Shown: positions 27,681 to 36,657 of the stretch, in pieces
Layout of the letters: each line of letters starts with the position of its first letter
How positions within the stretch are numbered: position 1 is the stretch's first letter
DNA from: Rubripirellula obstinata
Lineage (GTDB): Bacteria > Planctomycetota > Planctomycetia > Pirellulales > Pirellulaceae
Direction of reading: 5' to 3'
Assembly (NCBI RefSeq): GCF_001642955.1
Contig: NZ_LWSK01000001.1
Coordinates: 124,001 to 188,000, forward strand
Length of the DNA stretch: 64,000 nucleotides
Program-made: the position numbers and the translations under genes
The notes under the pieces: model-generated
The model's database searches: none
Told to the model about the DNA's origin: nothing
The model's input: the letters and a program-made list of their open reading frames with translations, nothing else

Positions 27681-28700
27681 ACTCGGCGTATCAACGTCGT
27701 CCCAGTCGGCTCCGGCGAAGCAGATCAGCCAATTTAGTGCATGCTGTCGTTCCACCAGCACGCCGCCGTCCAGCCCGGCCGGTGTTTCACGGCCCTGTGT
27801 TTTGGCTTGGCGGGCAGCCCATAGCATTTGATAATTTAGGTCCAATGCGTCCAATAATTCATCGACCGGACGCAATCGCGTTTCGGTGACCAGTTCACGA
27901 TCAGACCGGTCGACCATTGTTTCAGCCACCGCGGGAACGTCGCAAATCTCGGTTGGCGATTTGAGTTCAGCGTGCAAACCCAGCGCCCATTGCAACGCAT
28001 ACAAAGCTTCATACCGCCAAGCAAAATTGACAACGGTCTGTTGATCCGGCCCGTCGTTTTCAAGAAACGCCTGCTCGCTTGGCGTCAAAGCCTCAAACGA
28101 CATTGGTGATTTCGACCGCAGTTGTTCCGAAGCGATCGGGTTTCCGCTGGCCAACGATTCGGCTCGCACGGCGACAATGAACAGAGCAAGCGTCCGCCAG
28201 CCAACCTCATCGGCGGACCGCAGAATCACTTCGTCTTCACCAATGCTTGGTGGCAGATCCTCCATCACATCGATTCCTCGATCCGCCAACAACTTTCGAT
28301 TAGCGATCGATCGCTCGACTGCATCGATCGGGTGCGGGACGCGTGCCTCTTCGTCCACGGAATCATTTTCCCGATCGACCAAAACGGCTCCCTTGGGATC
28401 CCGCAGCGATCGATCTGGCATTCCAAAGATCGAATTGGTTTTGATTCCCCAGGCGGTCATCGCATCCAGGTCGTCTCGCATGACGTCAAACTGGTACCAA
28501 TTGCGAGTGCGTTCCAAGTGCTGCAAGACGGCAAACAAGGTCTGAGTCATCTCCAGCTTGCCAAAGTCGCACGCCCAACCCATGACCGAGTTGAGGTGAC
28601 CAACCAGATCAGAGTTCTGACGTGATTTCGTTTCAAGAATTTCACAAGGAAAGTCAGGCTGGGAATCCTGACGAAGGGTGCTGTAGGCGGTAACAATCAT
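27678..28700 (-). CDS. DUF4272 domain protein
   Basis: A 340-residue cytosolic protein of the DUF4272 family (function unknown). The C-terminal part has the characteristic WRYEALYALQWALGLHAELK with the following SPTEICDV, and VLVERQHALNWLICFAGADW with DDVDTPS at the end. I prefer the ATG at 28700 (MIVTAYSTLR); a second ATG at 28763 would add 21 residues, and no Shine-Dalgarno sequence separates them. The N-terminal 170 residues are a less conserved alpha/beta domain. It lies upstream of a hairpin element and converges with nothing close; it is divergent from the zinc-ribbon gene at 28834. Confidence 0.85.
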   Translation of the reverse strand: MIVTAYSTLRQDSQPDFPCEILETKSRQNSDLVGHLNSVMGWACDFGKLEMTQTLFAVLQHLERTRNWYQFDVMRDDLDAMTAWGIKTNSIFGMPDRSLRDPKGAVLVDRENDSVDEEARVPHPIDAVERSIANRKLLADRGIDVMEDLPPSIGEDEVILRSADEVGWRTLALFIVAVRAESLASGNPIASEQLRSKSPMSFEALTPSEQAFLENDGPDQQTVVNFAWRYEALYALQWALGLHAELKSPTEICDVPAVAETMVDRSDRELVTETRLRPVDELLDALDLNYQMLWAARQAKTQGRETPAGLDGGVLVERQHALNWLICFAGADWDDVDTPS

Positions 28701-28833
28701 CGACGAAAATAGGGGGAGTGTATTGGCGGAACGCGAGAGTAATTTCTCGTGATAGACTAACATCAGAACTCTGATTCCGCATCGAAGCCAATATCGAAAC
28801 TTCGATCGATTTACACTCCATCATTTTGTACCC

Positions 28834-30273
28834 ATGCCACAAACGCTTGCGTGCCCACATTGCCAAGGATCCGTCGGGGTCGCCGACGAGGACCTCGGTT
28901 TCCACGTCACCTGCCCCCACTGCCAGGTTGATTTCCTCGCACCCGCGTTCAAGCCGGCCGGCGCAGCCAATCCGTCGCTGGGTTCAGCGTCATCAACTTC
29001 GACGCCTGAATCCGATGAAGACGATTGGCTTCAATTGGACGAAAAACCGCTCAGCCCCCAACCAAAGGTCAATCGAGACGATGAAATCCTGGCTCAGTAC
29101 ATGGTCAGTGATCAAGACCCGCAATCCTCGTCTTCGTCTTCGACCTCATCCTCGTCCTCGTCCTCGTCCTCAGCGGGCAGCGATGGATTTGACGATCTAG
29201 AGCTGCCGGATTTCGTCGACAATTTGCCCTCACCCACGAAGCCCAAAACAGCAAACAATCCTGCGGCCGACAACAAGCCAAAACCGGCAATCAAAAAAGA
29301 AGAATTAAAAGAGTATCGAGTCACGTGCAAGACCTGTGGCACGCCGACTTATGTCAAAGCGAAACAAGCCGGCCGCACGATCAAATGCGCCGATTGCCAC
29401 TCGTCGATCACCGTGCCACCGCCACCGAAGGTTCGCAAAGCTCCCGCACCGATGCCGGAGGCGAAGGCGCTTCCAATGCAACAGAGCGCGAACGCGAATC
29501 GACGGCCCGCTCCGTTTCAGAAATCAGCCGAACGTTTGTTGGCCGAGGCGGAAGCTGCCGAAGTGGAAACGCCGCCGCCAAACTACGACACTCCAGATGT
29601 CGCGGCGTGGTTCCGATCCGTGTTTGGAATCTTCACCGATTCAGGGGTGCTGGTTCACTGGTTGGCGTTTTCGATGATCGCCGCCATCCCAACTTACATC
29701 GCAATCCGAAGCGAACAAACCATCTTGATCGGAGCTCTGTTCCCCTTCGCTGCCATCATCGGATCGCTGATCGCAGCGTGCGGTTTCGCCATCATGGAAT
29801 CGGTCGCCAATCAGGAAGACAGCGTCAGTTCGTGGCCGGTGTTCGAGCCGTTTGCTTGGCTGGGGCAATTGTTTTTAGTTGCCGCCGCCGCCGCGGTGCC
29901 TCTTGTTCCCGTCGCAGCCGTGTTTGGATTCCTGATCGGGCCATCGCTGTTACTTGTGCTGGTCGGACTGTTCGCCGTCTACGCGCTGTTCCCGTTTGTA
30001 TTGCTTTCGATGATGGACATGGACAGCCCATTTGTGCCGTTCTCGGCTGAGGTCGCACGCAGCGTAACGCGGTGCCAAGAACCTTGGGGCGGGCTCTACT
30101 TTTCATCAGGAATTTTGTTCTTTGCGCTGTTCCTGTTGATCGCATCGATGACAACGATGGCCGGCGATTCGGGGCTGATCATTTCCATCACCGCAACCGT
30201 CGGTGTCATCTTTATCTACTTCGCGATGATTGGCCGGTTAGCCTATGCGATCGGACAAAGCGACGAATCGTAG
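28834..30273 (+). CDS. Zinc-ribbon membrane protein with low-complexity serine linker
   Basis: A 479-residue protein. Two Cys-pair zinc ribbons of the MJ0042 type: CPHCQGSVGVADEDLGFHVT followed by CPHC (residues about 7-30), and CKTCGTPTYVKAKQAGRTIK followed by CADC (about 167-190). Between them is an acidic, Pro/Ser-rich linker with a run of about 18 serines and threonines (about residues 96-114). The C-terminal 230 residues hold about six transmembrane helices (from LVHWLAFSMIAAIPTYIAI to the FIYFAMIGRLAYAIG end). Such proteins are common in planctomycetes and are of unknown function; DNA or protein binding by the ribbons is possible. Confidence 0.85.
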   Translation: MPQTLACPHCQGSVGVADEDLGFHVTCPHCQVDFLAPAFKPAGAANPSLGSASSTSTPESDEDDWLQLDEKPLSPQPKVNRDDEILAQYMVSDQDPQSSSSSSTSSSSSSSSSAGSDGFDDLELPDFVDNLPSPTKPKTANNPAADNKPKPAIKKEELKEYRVTCKTCGTPTYVKAKQAGRTIKCADCHSSITVPPPPKVRKAPAPMPEAKALPMQQSANANRRPAPFQKSAERLLAEAEAAEVETPPPNYDTPDVAAWFRSVFGIFTDSGVLVHWLAFSMIAAIPTYIAIRSEQTILIGALFPFAAIIGSLIAACGFAIMESVANQEDSVSSWPVFEPFAWLGQLFLVAAAAAVPLVPVAAVFGFLIGPSLLLVLVGLFAVYALFPFVLLSMMDMDSPFVPFSAEVARSVTRCQEPWGGLYFSSGILFFALFLLIASMTTMAGDSGLIISITATVGVIFIYFAMIGRLAYAIGQSDES

Positions 30274-30306
30274 GGTTGCAGGGTTGCAGGGTTGCAGGGT
30301 GGTTCA
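30274..30306. repeat. Short tandem repeat gggttgcag
   Basis: Just past the stop codon, agggttgcagggttgcag... is a 9-nt unit in about three and a half copies, at 30272-30301. Confidence 0.8.
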
Positions 30307-31287
30307 TCAAGCCGCGCGGCGCTGAGGCATCGCCGGTTCGGCCTGCTTGAATTCAAGCACCTCGGCGCGATCGTCGCAGCACAGCACGTCTTCGCTGTGA
30401 ATTCGTTTCGCCAAGCTCTTAGAACCGACTGCACCAAACGCCTGGCCAATTGCTTCAGAGAATAAACCGGGTTTGACGATGCATCCAAGTGCTGCGACAG
30501 CAGATGATTGCAGTGATGTTGACCAACCACCGCCGTAGAAATGATTTTGCAATCCGCGAAGTGTTCGGCCACGATTGAAACCGGATATCTCTGATTGCAA
30601 GACTTCTTGTTCGCAAACAACGTCGCACTGATCCGCAACCACGCAGCGCCATCCCGCACCGCTGGCCAAGTGTTCGTAGGCGACGCTTGCGGCGGTGACA
30701 TCGGAACCGACGAAGGCATCGGCGAGTGAACACAACAAATCGGTTCGCCAAAAAGACGCCTGTAAAAACGCACCGACGGACTGGCTAGACGGTTGCTTGA
30801 TCGATTTGCGTCCACGCGATGCAGGGCGGCAAAGGCGAGTCGCCGAGTCTTCCCAACCAGCCGCGATGATTCGGTTACTATGACGGTCGCGAATCACGGG
30901 AGCGACGGAACCGCAATCGAAGTGCTCGAACTTCTCGAGTGCTGCGTCGGTCCAACCCGGTGTGGCGATCACACCGCTGGCGAGAACGTGCGTGAACCGG
31001 CCCATGGCGACTCGAGCACCTGCGGCGACCAAATCCACCAATGAGGTCGAATCACTTTGCACGAACTTTACTTCGTCGCAAAGGTCGAACGGATCGTCGT
31101 AGCGACCGTCGTGGCACACCAGGATCTCAGTGTCCGCAGGTCGATTTTCAAGAATGCTGATCAACGTCTCTTCAAAAGCCAACGCATCGCTTTGAAGCGG
31201 CACGATGATCGAAAGACGCGAAGCTGTTTTAGACACGCGTGACATCAAATCCATTTGATTGCCCATGCTGTTGGGTACCGTTTCCAT
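30307..31287 (-). CDS. Glycosyltransferase family 2-like protein
   Basis: A 326-residue GT-A-fold protein. The nucleotide-binding start LSIIVPLQSDALAFEETLIS is at about residue 27, followed by TEILVCHDGRYDDPFDLCDE; a DxD-like site is not obvious (candidate VGSDV at about residue 199). The middle segment GRFTHVLASGVIATPGWTDA resembles acceptor-site wording of GT2 enzymes. The C-terminal 80 residues are helical. The ATG at 31287 is used; in-frame ATGs at 31266 and 31245 are close behind and equally possible. The donor and acceptor are unknown; the missing canonical DxD makes activity uncertain. Confidence 0.7.
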   Translation of the reverse strand: METVPNSMGNQMDLMSRVSKTASRLSIIVPLQSDALAFEETLISILENRPADTEILVCHDGRYDDPFDLCDEVKFVQSDSTSLVDLVAAGARVAMGRFTHVLASGVIATPGWTDAALEKFEHFDCGSVAPVIRDRHSNRIIAAGWEDSATRLCRPASRGRKSIKQPSSQSVGAFLQASFWRTDLLCSLADAFVGSDVTAASVAYEHLASGAGWRCVVADQCDVVCEQEVLQSEISGFNRGRTLRGLQNHFYGGGWSTSLQSSAVAALGCIVKPGLFSEAIGQAFGAVGSKSLAKRIHSEDVLCCDDRAEVLEFKQAEPAMPQRRAA

Positions 31288-31696
31288 ATCTTTGCTATTT
31301 CATCGGAGTGATTGCCGGCGGATATTGAGATCATCGTTTCCTCCGAGCGTGGAAGCTGGGAAGTTGACGTGACTGGCCTACGAAGACACTCGCTAACCCG
31401 CACACTTTCACTTTTGTCAGTTTCACGCCATCCTATCGGGCAAACGATCATGCCCGTAGCTGATCCCGCCAGGGTTCAGTCTTCGCTGAGTACCGAGTAC
31501 CGAGTACCGAGTACCGAGTACCGAGTACCGAGTACTGAGTACTGAGTACTGAGTACTGAGTACTGAGTACTGAGTACTGAGTACTGAGTACTGAGTACTG
31601 AGTACTGAGTACTGATACCCTGGCGGGATCAGCTACTGAGGCGGGGTTGGTTACGGAAGATTTGTCCCTTAGCAACGCCCATTCAAGGCTTTATTG
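31288..31696. other. Divergent intergenic region dominated by an expanded repeat
   Basis: Holds the inverted-repeat copy 31456-31636 with the 7-nt microsatellite inside. Nothing else is seen apart from the putative promoter region of the aldo/keto reductase gene (no clear -35/-10). Confidence 0.55.
31456..31636. repeat. GATCCCGCCAGGGTTCAG inverted repeat, copy 3, with microsatellite loop
   Basis: Left arm gtagctgatcccgccagggt at 31456-31475 and tcag; right arm ccctggcgggatcagctac at 31618-31636. The loop (31488-31613) is eighteen 7-nt units: six gagtacc followed by twelve gagtact. The loop is therefore 126 nt, against 10-25 nt in other intact copies. Unit change from c to t at position 7 marks one boundary. 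Confidence 0.93.
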
Positions 31697-32698
31697 ATGC
31701 AAAAACGTAAGCTTTCCTCCCACGCCGTCGAATCCACCGCAATCGAAATCAGCGAATTGGGGTTCGGCGGTTGGGCCATCGGCGGTGGATGGGGCGACCA
31801 AAGTGATGTGCAATCGATCGCGTCGCTCCACCTGGCGATCGAAAAAGGCATCAATTTCATCGATACTGCGGCCGGTTACGGGAATGGGCACAGCGAGCGT
31901 TTGATTGGCGAGGTCATCAATCAGCGAAGTGAAGAGGTCTTCATTGCGACCAAGACTCCGCCATCGCCAGGCCCCTGGCCACCGAGTCCCTATTGTCGTT
32001 GGCAAGATCGGTACAGCGCCGCGTATCTACGCGACAACTTGCACACGCGACTGACCAATCTAAAGACTGATCGCGTTGACCTGTTGCAACTGCATACCTG
32101 GACCCGCGCCTGGAATGATGACCCACAACCCTTGTTGGTTTTGCGTCAATTGCGAGATGAAGGAAAGATTGGTTTGATCGGCGTCAGCACGCCTGAACAC
32201 GATCAGTCCTGCGTGATCCAGTTGATGCGAGATGGTTTGGTCGATGTCGTGCAAGTCATTTTCAATCTGTTCGACCAAGAAGCAGCCGCACAAATTCTGC
32301 CGGTGGCCGCCGAAACAGGAACTGGCGTGATCGTTCGAGTTGCCTTGGACGAGGGATCGCTAACCGGAAAGTACGGCGCTGATCATCAATTCCCAGATGA
32401 CGATTTCCGCAGTCAGTTTTTCGCGGGCGATCGAATGCAGCGGACTGCGAATCGAGTAGATGCGATTCGCGAAGACATGGAAACGCTGGGGATTGCCGAC
32501 GATTACTCGCTGGCCGACGTTGCGATCAAGTTTGTTCTTTCAAGACCCGAAGTCAGCAGCGTGGTGGTCGGAATGAGAAATCCAGATCAAGTGGAAAAGA
32601 ATGTTCGCGCATCGTCGCTGCAAGACTTGAGCAGCGAAGCTCTGAACGTATTGCAACGACATCACTGGAACCGAGGAATTTGGTATGCAGGAAAATAG
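31697..32698 (+). CDS. Aldo/keto reductase
   Basis: NAD(P)H-dependent oxidoreductase of 333 residues with TIM-barrel fold. Start at ATG 31697; a TTG one codon earlier is possible. The family landmarks are present: the catalytic tyrosine and neighbouring aspartate in INFIDTAAGYGNGHSE (about residue 52-67), lysine in EVFIATKTPPSP (about 91), histidine in VDLLQLHTW (about 134), and the C-terminal NADPH-site stretch SRPEVSSVVVGMRNPDQVEK. The subfamily resembles YajO/Tas-like aldo/keto reductases. Substrate unknown. The stop is 3 bp before the inositol-phosphatase-like gene start, so the two form an operon. Confidence 0.93.
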   Translation: MQKRKLSSHAVESTAIEISELGFGGWAIGGGWGDQSDVQSIASLHLAIEKGINFIDTAAGYGNGHSERLIGEVINQRSEEVFIATKTPPSPGPWPPSPYCRWQDRYSAAYLRDNLHTRLTNLKTDRVDLLQLHTWTRAWNDDPQPLLVLRQLRDEGKIGLIGVSTPEHDQSCVIQLMRDGLVDVVQVIFNLFDQEAAAQILPVAAETGTGVIVRVALDEGSLTGKYGADHQFPDDDFRSQFFAGDRMQRTANRVDAIREDMETLGIADDYSLADVAIKFVLSRPEVSSVVVGMRNPDQVEKNVRASSLQDLSSEALNVLQRHHWNRGIWYAGK

Positions 32699-32701
32699 CT
32701 G

Positions 32702-33505
32702 ATGAATGATTCCAAGACTTTACTGACCGCCGCAATCACCGCCGCCAAATTGGGTGGCGATGTTTTGATGCGGTATCTGCGTGACGGAGTTGAAATACGA
32801 TCAAAAGACCGATCCGACGCAAAGACATACGACTTGGTTAGCGATGCGGACATCGAAAGCGAAAAGGCAATCGGAAATTATCTGAAACAACAGTTCCCCG
32901 ATCACGCTTTGTTGGGCGAAGAAAACCTGCAAGCCGACACAGACTCGGCAGACCTGTGGATCATTGACCCACTTGATGGAACGAACAACTACGCTCACGG
33001 AGTTTTGCAATTCGCCGTATCGATCGCCTACTATCGCGATGGCAAACCTGTCGTCGGAGTCGTCTTCAATCCGGCACGTGACGAGTTGTACACGGCAACG
33101 ATCGGCGGCGGCGCTTTTCTAAACGGAAAACCAATTCAAGTGAACCAAGAACGCACGCTGGCGGAATCGTTGGTCGGTTGCGGTTTCTATTATGACCGCG
33201 GTGCGATGATGCGAAAAACGTTGTCGGCGATCGAGGCATTCTTCGAAAACGATATTCATGGCATTCGTCGCATGGGCGCGGCCTCATTGGATTTGTGTCA
33301 CGTCGCTGCCGGACAATTCGGCGGCTACTTTGAATACCACTTGGCTCCATGGGACTTCGCCGCCGGTGCGTTGATTGTTAGCGAAGCAGGTGGCCAAGTG
33401 TCCGATGCCAACGGCGAACCACTACGATTGAAAAAGACAAGCATCCTGGCAACCAATACACACTTGCATGATGCAATGCTTACGATCACAAAGAAACATC
33501 ATTAA
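32702..33505 (+). CDS. Inositol monophosphatase family protein
   Basis: Mg2+-dependent phosphatase of 267 residues (IMPase/SuhB/FBPase I/CysQ fold). Metal ligands are in LLGEENL (about residue 66), DLWIIDPLDGTNNYAHG (about 80-97, the D-P-L-D-G-T motif) and LAPWDFAAGALIVSEAGG (about 214-232). Length agrees with the family. The subfamily could be inositol-1-monophosphatase or 3'(2'),5'-bisphosphate nucleotidase; sequence alone does not settle it. It follows the aldo/keto reductase by 3 bp. Confidence 0.92.
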   Translation: MNDSKTLLTAAITAAKLGGDVLMRYLRDGVEIRSKDRSDAKTYDLVSDADIESEKAIGNYLKQQFPDHALLGEENLQADTDSADLWIIDPLDGTNNYAHGVLQFAVSIAYYRDGKPVVGVVFNPARDELYTATIGGGAFLNGKPIQVNQERTLAESLVGCGFYYDRGAMMRKTLSAIEAFFENDIHGIRRMGAASLDLCHVAAGQFGGYFEYHLAPWDFAAGALIVSEAGGQVSDANGEPLRLKKTSILATNTHLHDAMLTITKKHH

Positions 33506-33579
33506 ACAGGCAAGCAGAGCCTGGGAACCAATTCCAAGGCCTACGTCAATTCTTGGTCACCAATTCTTCGTCACCAACG

Positions 33580-33619
33580 AAAAAAGGCGACGTGCTCATT
33601 TACGTGAACACGTCGCCTT
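33580..33619 (-). terminator. Rho-independent terminator of rpoD
   Basis: On the minus strand it reads aaggcgacgtgttcacg then a loop then cacgtcgcctttttt: a long GC-rich hairpin (ggcgacgtg against cacgtcgcc) followed by a run of six T, about 60 bp past the sigma factor stop. Confidence 0.85.
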
Positions 33620-33675
33620 GATGCTGTCGTTCTAATCTCGTCAAAAAACGAGCCTGTTTGAATTACCTGTTTGAA

Positions 33676-35238
33676 TTAATCAAGGAAGCCGACCAAATCT
33701 TGGCTTCGGCTTGGCTGTTGCAACTTGCGAACTGCCTTGGCTTCGATTTGACGAATTCGTTCGCGGGTTACTTTGAAAATATGTCCGACTTCTTCCAGCG
33801 TGTAGCTGTAGCCGTCGCCAAGTCCGTATCGAAGCTTGATGATTTCACGTTCGCGATACGAGAGTGATTTCAACACGCCTGTGATTCGGTTGCGAAGCAT
33901 CTCTTGTGTCGCGCCAATCTGCGGGCTCTCGGCGGTACTATCGGGAAGCAAGTCACCAAATTGGCTGTCTTCGCTGTTACCGACAGGACGATCCAACGAG
34001 ATTGGAAAACGGCTCATTGTCAGCACGCGGCGTGCTTCTTCGACGGTGACGTCGGCACGACGAGCGGTTTCTTCAATCGTGGGTTCACGACCAAGTTCTT
34101 GCAACAATTGACGAGCGACATTTCGCACGCGACTCATCGTTTCCACCATGTGAACGGGGATCCGAATCGTGCGGCTTTGGTCAGCCACGGCGCGAGTGAT
34201 CGCTTGGCGAATCCACCAGGTTGCATAGGTACAGAACTTGAAACCGCGACGGTATTCAAACTTATCGACCGCACGCATCAAACCCGCGTTGCCCTCTTGG
34301 ATCAAATCCAGGAACGACAAACCGCGGTTGCGATACTTTTTGGCGATCGAAACCACCAAACGCAAGTTGCCTTCGCTGAGTTCACGTTTGGCTTGTTGGT
34401 AATCGGAATAAACCCGATTCAACATCGCAACACGATGACGAAGCGAGACAGGAGTTTCTTGGCAAGCAGTCAAAATTTGACGGCGCTCACACAGCAATTG
34501 TTCGCGAACTTCACGACCATGCTTGGTGCGTTTCTGCGACGAAATCTCTTCATCGATTTGTTTCAATCGATCGGAGAACTTTGCCAGCAGGCCAATTCGT
34601 GTTTCGATTCGCTGAGTCCGCAAACCCAACTCTTCGATCAGACGCACGGCGCGACGACGGCGACGGGCCAGCGAACGCCAAGCTTCGGCGCGACGACGTT
34701 GGGAAGCACTCTTGCTGAGTGCGACTTTCCAATCGTGGCGATTTCGTTTTAGCAGAGTTTGCAGCGTACGCAGGTTGTGTGGCAACCGACCAATGATCTG
34801 TTCTTTTTCTAGCCGATCGGTCACAGAAACTTGCACGGTTCGGTCAAACGGCAATTGCCCACGATAAACCTTTTTCAAGGTCTTGTAGGCTTCCACCAGC
34901 ACGTGATGGTTTTCAAGCAGTTTGGTACGAAAGCGTCGGCGAGTTTCTTCGATTCGCTTGGCTAATTCGATTTCTTCTTTGCGAGTGAGCAATGGGATTT
35001 CGCCCATTTGCGTCAAGTACATGCGAACCGGATCGTCGGACCAACTTTCGGTCTCTTCGCCGGCCAATAATTCGTCGGGGCTGTCTAGCTGAACTTCGCC
35101 ATCGGCACGTCGAGCCATCTCGACTGCAACCGCATTGTCTTCGTTCTCATCAGCGGGAAGCTTCCGAAAGCCTCCGGTCATCGCTTCAGTGCTCTGTGCT
35201 TCGACGGATTCAAATTCGTCCAAGAGGGTGTCGAACAA
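33676..35238 (-). CDS. rpoD: Primary (housekeeping) RNA polymerase sigma factor
   Basis: Sigma-70 family group 1-like factor of 520 residues. The start is a TTG (35238) with AGGAG 7-9 nt upstream. Region 1.2 is visible as [20 protein letters not shown] with IELAKRIE. A non-conserved charged segment of about 190 residues follows. Region 2 reads [23 protein letters not shown] and [20 protein letters not shown]. Region 3 and 4 are complete, ending with the [23 protein letters not shown]. Promoter-recognition residues are in place. There is no anti-sigma gene nearby. It is monocistronic with its own terminator. Planctomycetes can have more than one RpoD-like factor; whether this one is essential cannot be told. 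Confidence 0.95.
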   Translation of the reverse strand: MFDTLLDEFESVEAQSTEAMTGGFRKLPADENEDNAVAVEMARRADGEVQLDSPDELLAGEETESWSDDPVRMYLTQMGEIPLLTRKEEIELAKRIEETRRRFRTKLLENHHVLVEAYKTLKKVYRGQLPFDRTVQVSVTDRLEKEQIIGRLPHNLRTLQTLLKRNRHDWKVALSKSASQRRRAEAWRSLARRRRRAVRLIEELGLRTQRIETRIGLLAKFSDRLKQIDEEISSQKRTKHGREVREQLLCERRQILTACQETPVSLRHRVAMLNRVYSDYQQAKRELSEGNLRLVVSIAKKYRNRGLSFLDLIQEGNAGLMRAVDKFEYRRGFKFCTYATWWIRQAITRAVADQSRTIRIPVHMVETMSRVRNVARQLLQELGREPTIEETARRADVTVEEARRVLTMSRFPISLDRPVGNSEDSQFGDLLPDSTAESPQIGATQEMLRNRITGVLKSLSYREREIIKLRYGLGDGYSYTLEEVGHIFKVTRERIRQIEAKAVRKLQQPSRSQDLVGFLD

Positions 35239-35941
35239 GAGTGGAACTCCTAAGGATCAGAAAAATGGTGTTTGAATTTGAGATAATCGGACGTTTGTCA
35301 GGTCATGTTTGTTTGCTAGGTCGAGGCTGCCAAGTCAAAACTGGGGAGGACGACTTTTGTCAATGCGTAACGTCAGATCATCGAGTTTGTAATGATGAGG
35401 TCGGCGGTCAATTAGTAGGTTGAATGTGTGATGACAGGGACAGAGCACACATCGAGATGGGAGACGCCGTTGGGCCAGCCACTTTCACTTGCGAAAGAAG
35501 GCTCACCCAGAAACCTACCACCCTATTATATGTCCGCCCGAATCAAGTTGATCCACGACCTGAGTTGGAAAAATTTTCCTATTGAAAGGATTTGTCCAGC
35601 TCGGGTCCGCAGAAACATTGAACCAGTTATTTCTACCAAGCGTAGTCTCAATCACCTAAGTAAACGCCGAAAAGCGATTCTGTCGATGACTTTTTGACTT
35701 TGGTAAAATACCATCCATTGGCTGGCAGTTAGCGGGCGTGGACCACACGGATTGATGATTTTGGACTCATTCCAAAACCCAGGGTGAACAATAGTTCGCT
35801 TTAAGTTGCCGCGTTAATGGCTTGGAAGCCTAACCGGCGAATGGGTGAAGGTTGCTTTCTGCACGTCCAGATTTTAGTCTCAGGCATCGGCCGGTCCAGT
35901 CATGTTGGCCTCAATTCTTCACCATTTCCTTGACGATTTTC
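35239..35941. other. 703-bp intergenic region between rpoD and a zinc-ribbon gene
   Basis: Divergent region upstream of rpoD (minus) and the zinc-ribbon gene (plus). A short open frame (35428-35697, 89 codons) has no recognisable family or RBS and is not reported as a gene. I could not fit tRNA, tmRNA, RNase P or SRP RNA patterns to it. Promoters are expected but not convincing by eye. Confidence 0.45.
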
Positions 35942-36469
35942 ATGTATTCACTTCCCTGTGATCATTGCGACCAACCGATTGCCGTGTCGCCGTCCAAGGC
36001 CGGTCAAGCGATGGAGTGCCCTCACTGCGGGAAATCGACATTGGTCCCCAATTTGGGCGAACTAAAAAGAGTCGCCTTGGCCGATGCCAATCACGAAACC
36101 GCGCCGATTGTCGCTGAATCAACCGGAGCCTCAGCGACGGGTTCGATTGCGTTTGTGGCCTTGGCCTTGCTGGCAACCGCATGCCTAGTCGTCGCAAGTT
36201 TCTGCGGAATTCGTTGGTTTTTGATCGAAGTCCCCACCACCACCGCTCAGCACATCAAAGAAACGGAAGCAGCCTTACAGGATGCGTCGGCGGCTCAGTT
36301 GATCATCGAATATGAGAGCATCGAAGAATACGGAATCGACGTCGATAAACCATTTCCCTATCAGATAATTGCCAACACAAAATCCGAATGGGGGTTTAAT
36401 GCAGTCGTTGCCGCCGCCGTCGGCAGCTTGGCCGTTGTGGGTGCAGCGGTCAGTTCGACACGTCGCTAA
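35942..36469 (+). CDS. Zinc-ribbon membrane protein of unknown function
   Basis: A 175-residue protein. It starts at the ATG at 35942 (MYSLPCDHCDQPIAVSPSKA), giving an immediate zinc ribbon CDHC...CPHC (residues 6-30) like that of the larger gene at 28834. A transmembrane helix follows (SIAFVALALLATACLVVASFCGIRW, within about residues 65-95), then a periplasmic or cytosolic helical region and a second hydrophobic segment close to the C-terminus (VVAAAVGSLAVVGAAVSS). A frame extending 30 codons further upstream has no support. Function unknown. Confidence 0.78.
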   Translation: MYSLPCDHCDQPIAVSPSKAGQAMECPHCGKSTLVPNLGELKRVALADANHETAPIVAESTGASATGSIAFVALALLATACLVVASFCGIRWFLIEVPTTTAQHIKETEAALQDASAAQLIIEYESIEEYGIDVDKPFPYQIIANTKSEWGFNAVVAAAVGSLAVVGAAVSSTRR

Positions 36470-36577
36470 AAGCTGACCAAACTGGACCGCATTTTTTTGG
36501 CATCGGACTGGCATCGCGAATTGGACACTTAGTCAGTCGAGTGCCCGACTGTCCAGTATTCGATTCAAAATCAAAAC

Positions 36578-36647
36578 GTAGCTGATCCCGCCAGGGTTCA
36601 GGCTAGTTTTGGCACAAGCTCAACTGAACCCGGGCGGGATCAGCTAC
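36578..36647. repeat. GATCCCGCCAGGGTTCAG inverted repeat, copy 4
   Basis: Left arm gtagctgatcccgccagggt, right arm ctgaacccgggcgggatcag then ctac (one mismatch, cgg for tgg). It lies between convergent genes, 11 bp from the methyltransferase stop. Confidence 0.9.
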
Positions 36648-36657
36648 GGGCAGTTGC

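Noticed and set aside
31448-31675. 75-codon minus-strand frame with YSVLSTQ repeats
   Set aside because: Formed by the 7-nt microsatellite; no start signal, no homologue known to me, and the DNA is explained as a repeat.
33904-34752. 282-codon open frame on the plus strand
   Set aside because: Antisense to the sigma factor gene with no domain likeness.
35428-35697. 89-codon plus-strand frame upstream of the zinc-ribbon gene
   Set aside because: No ribosome binding site, no recognisable domain, atypical composition; could be a small gene but not supportable.
35700-35940. Structured RNA (6S, tmRNA, RNase P or SRP) before the zinc-ribbon gene
   Set aside because: No diagnostic conserved cores were found by eye; only ordinary AT/GC mix.
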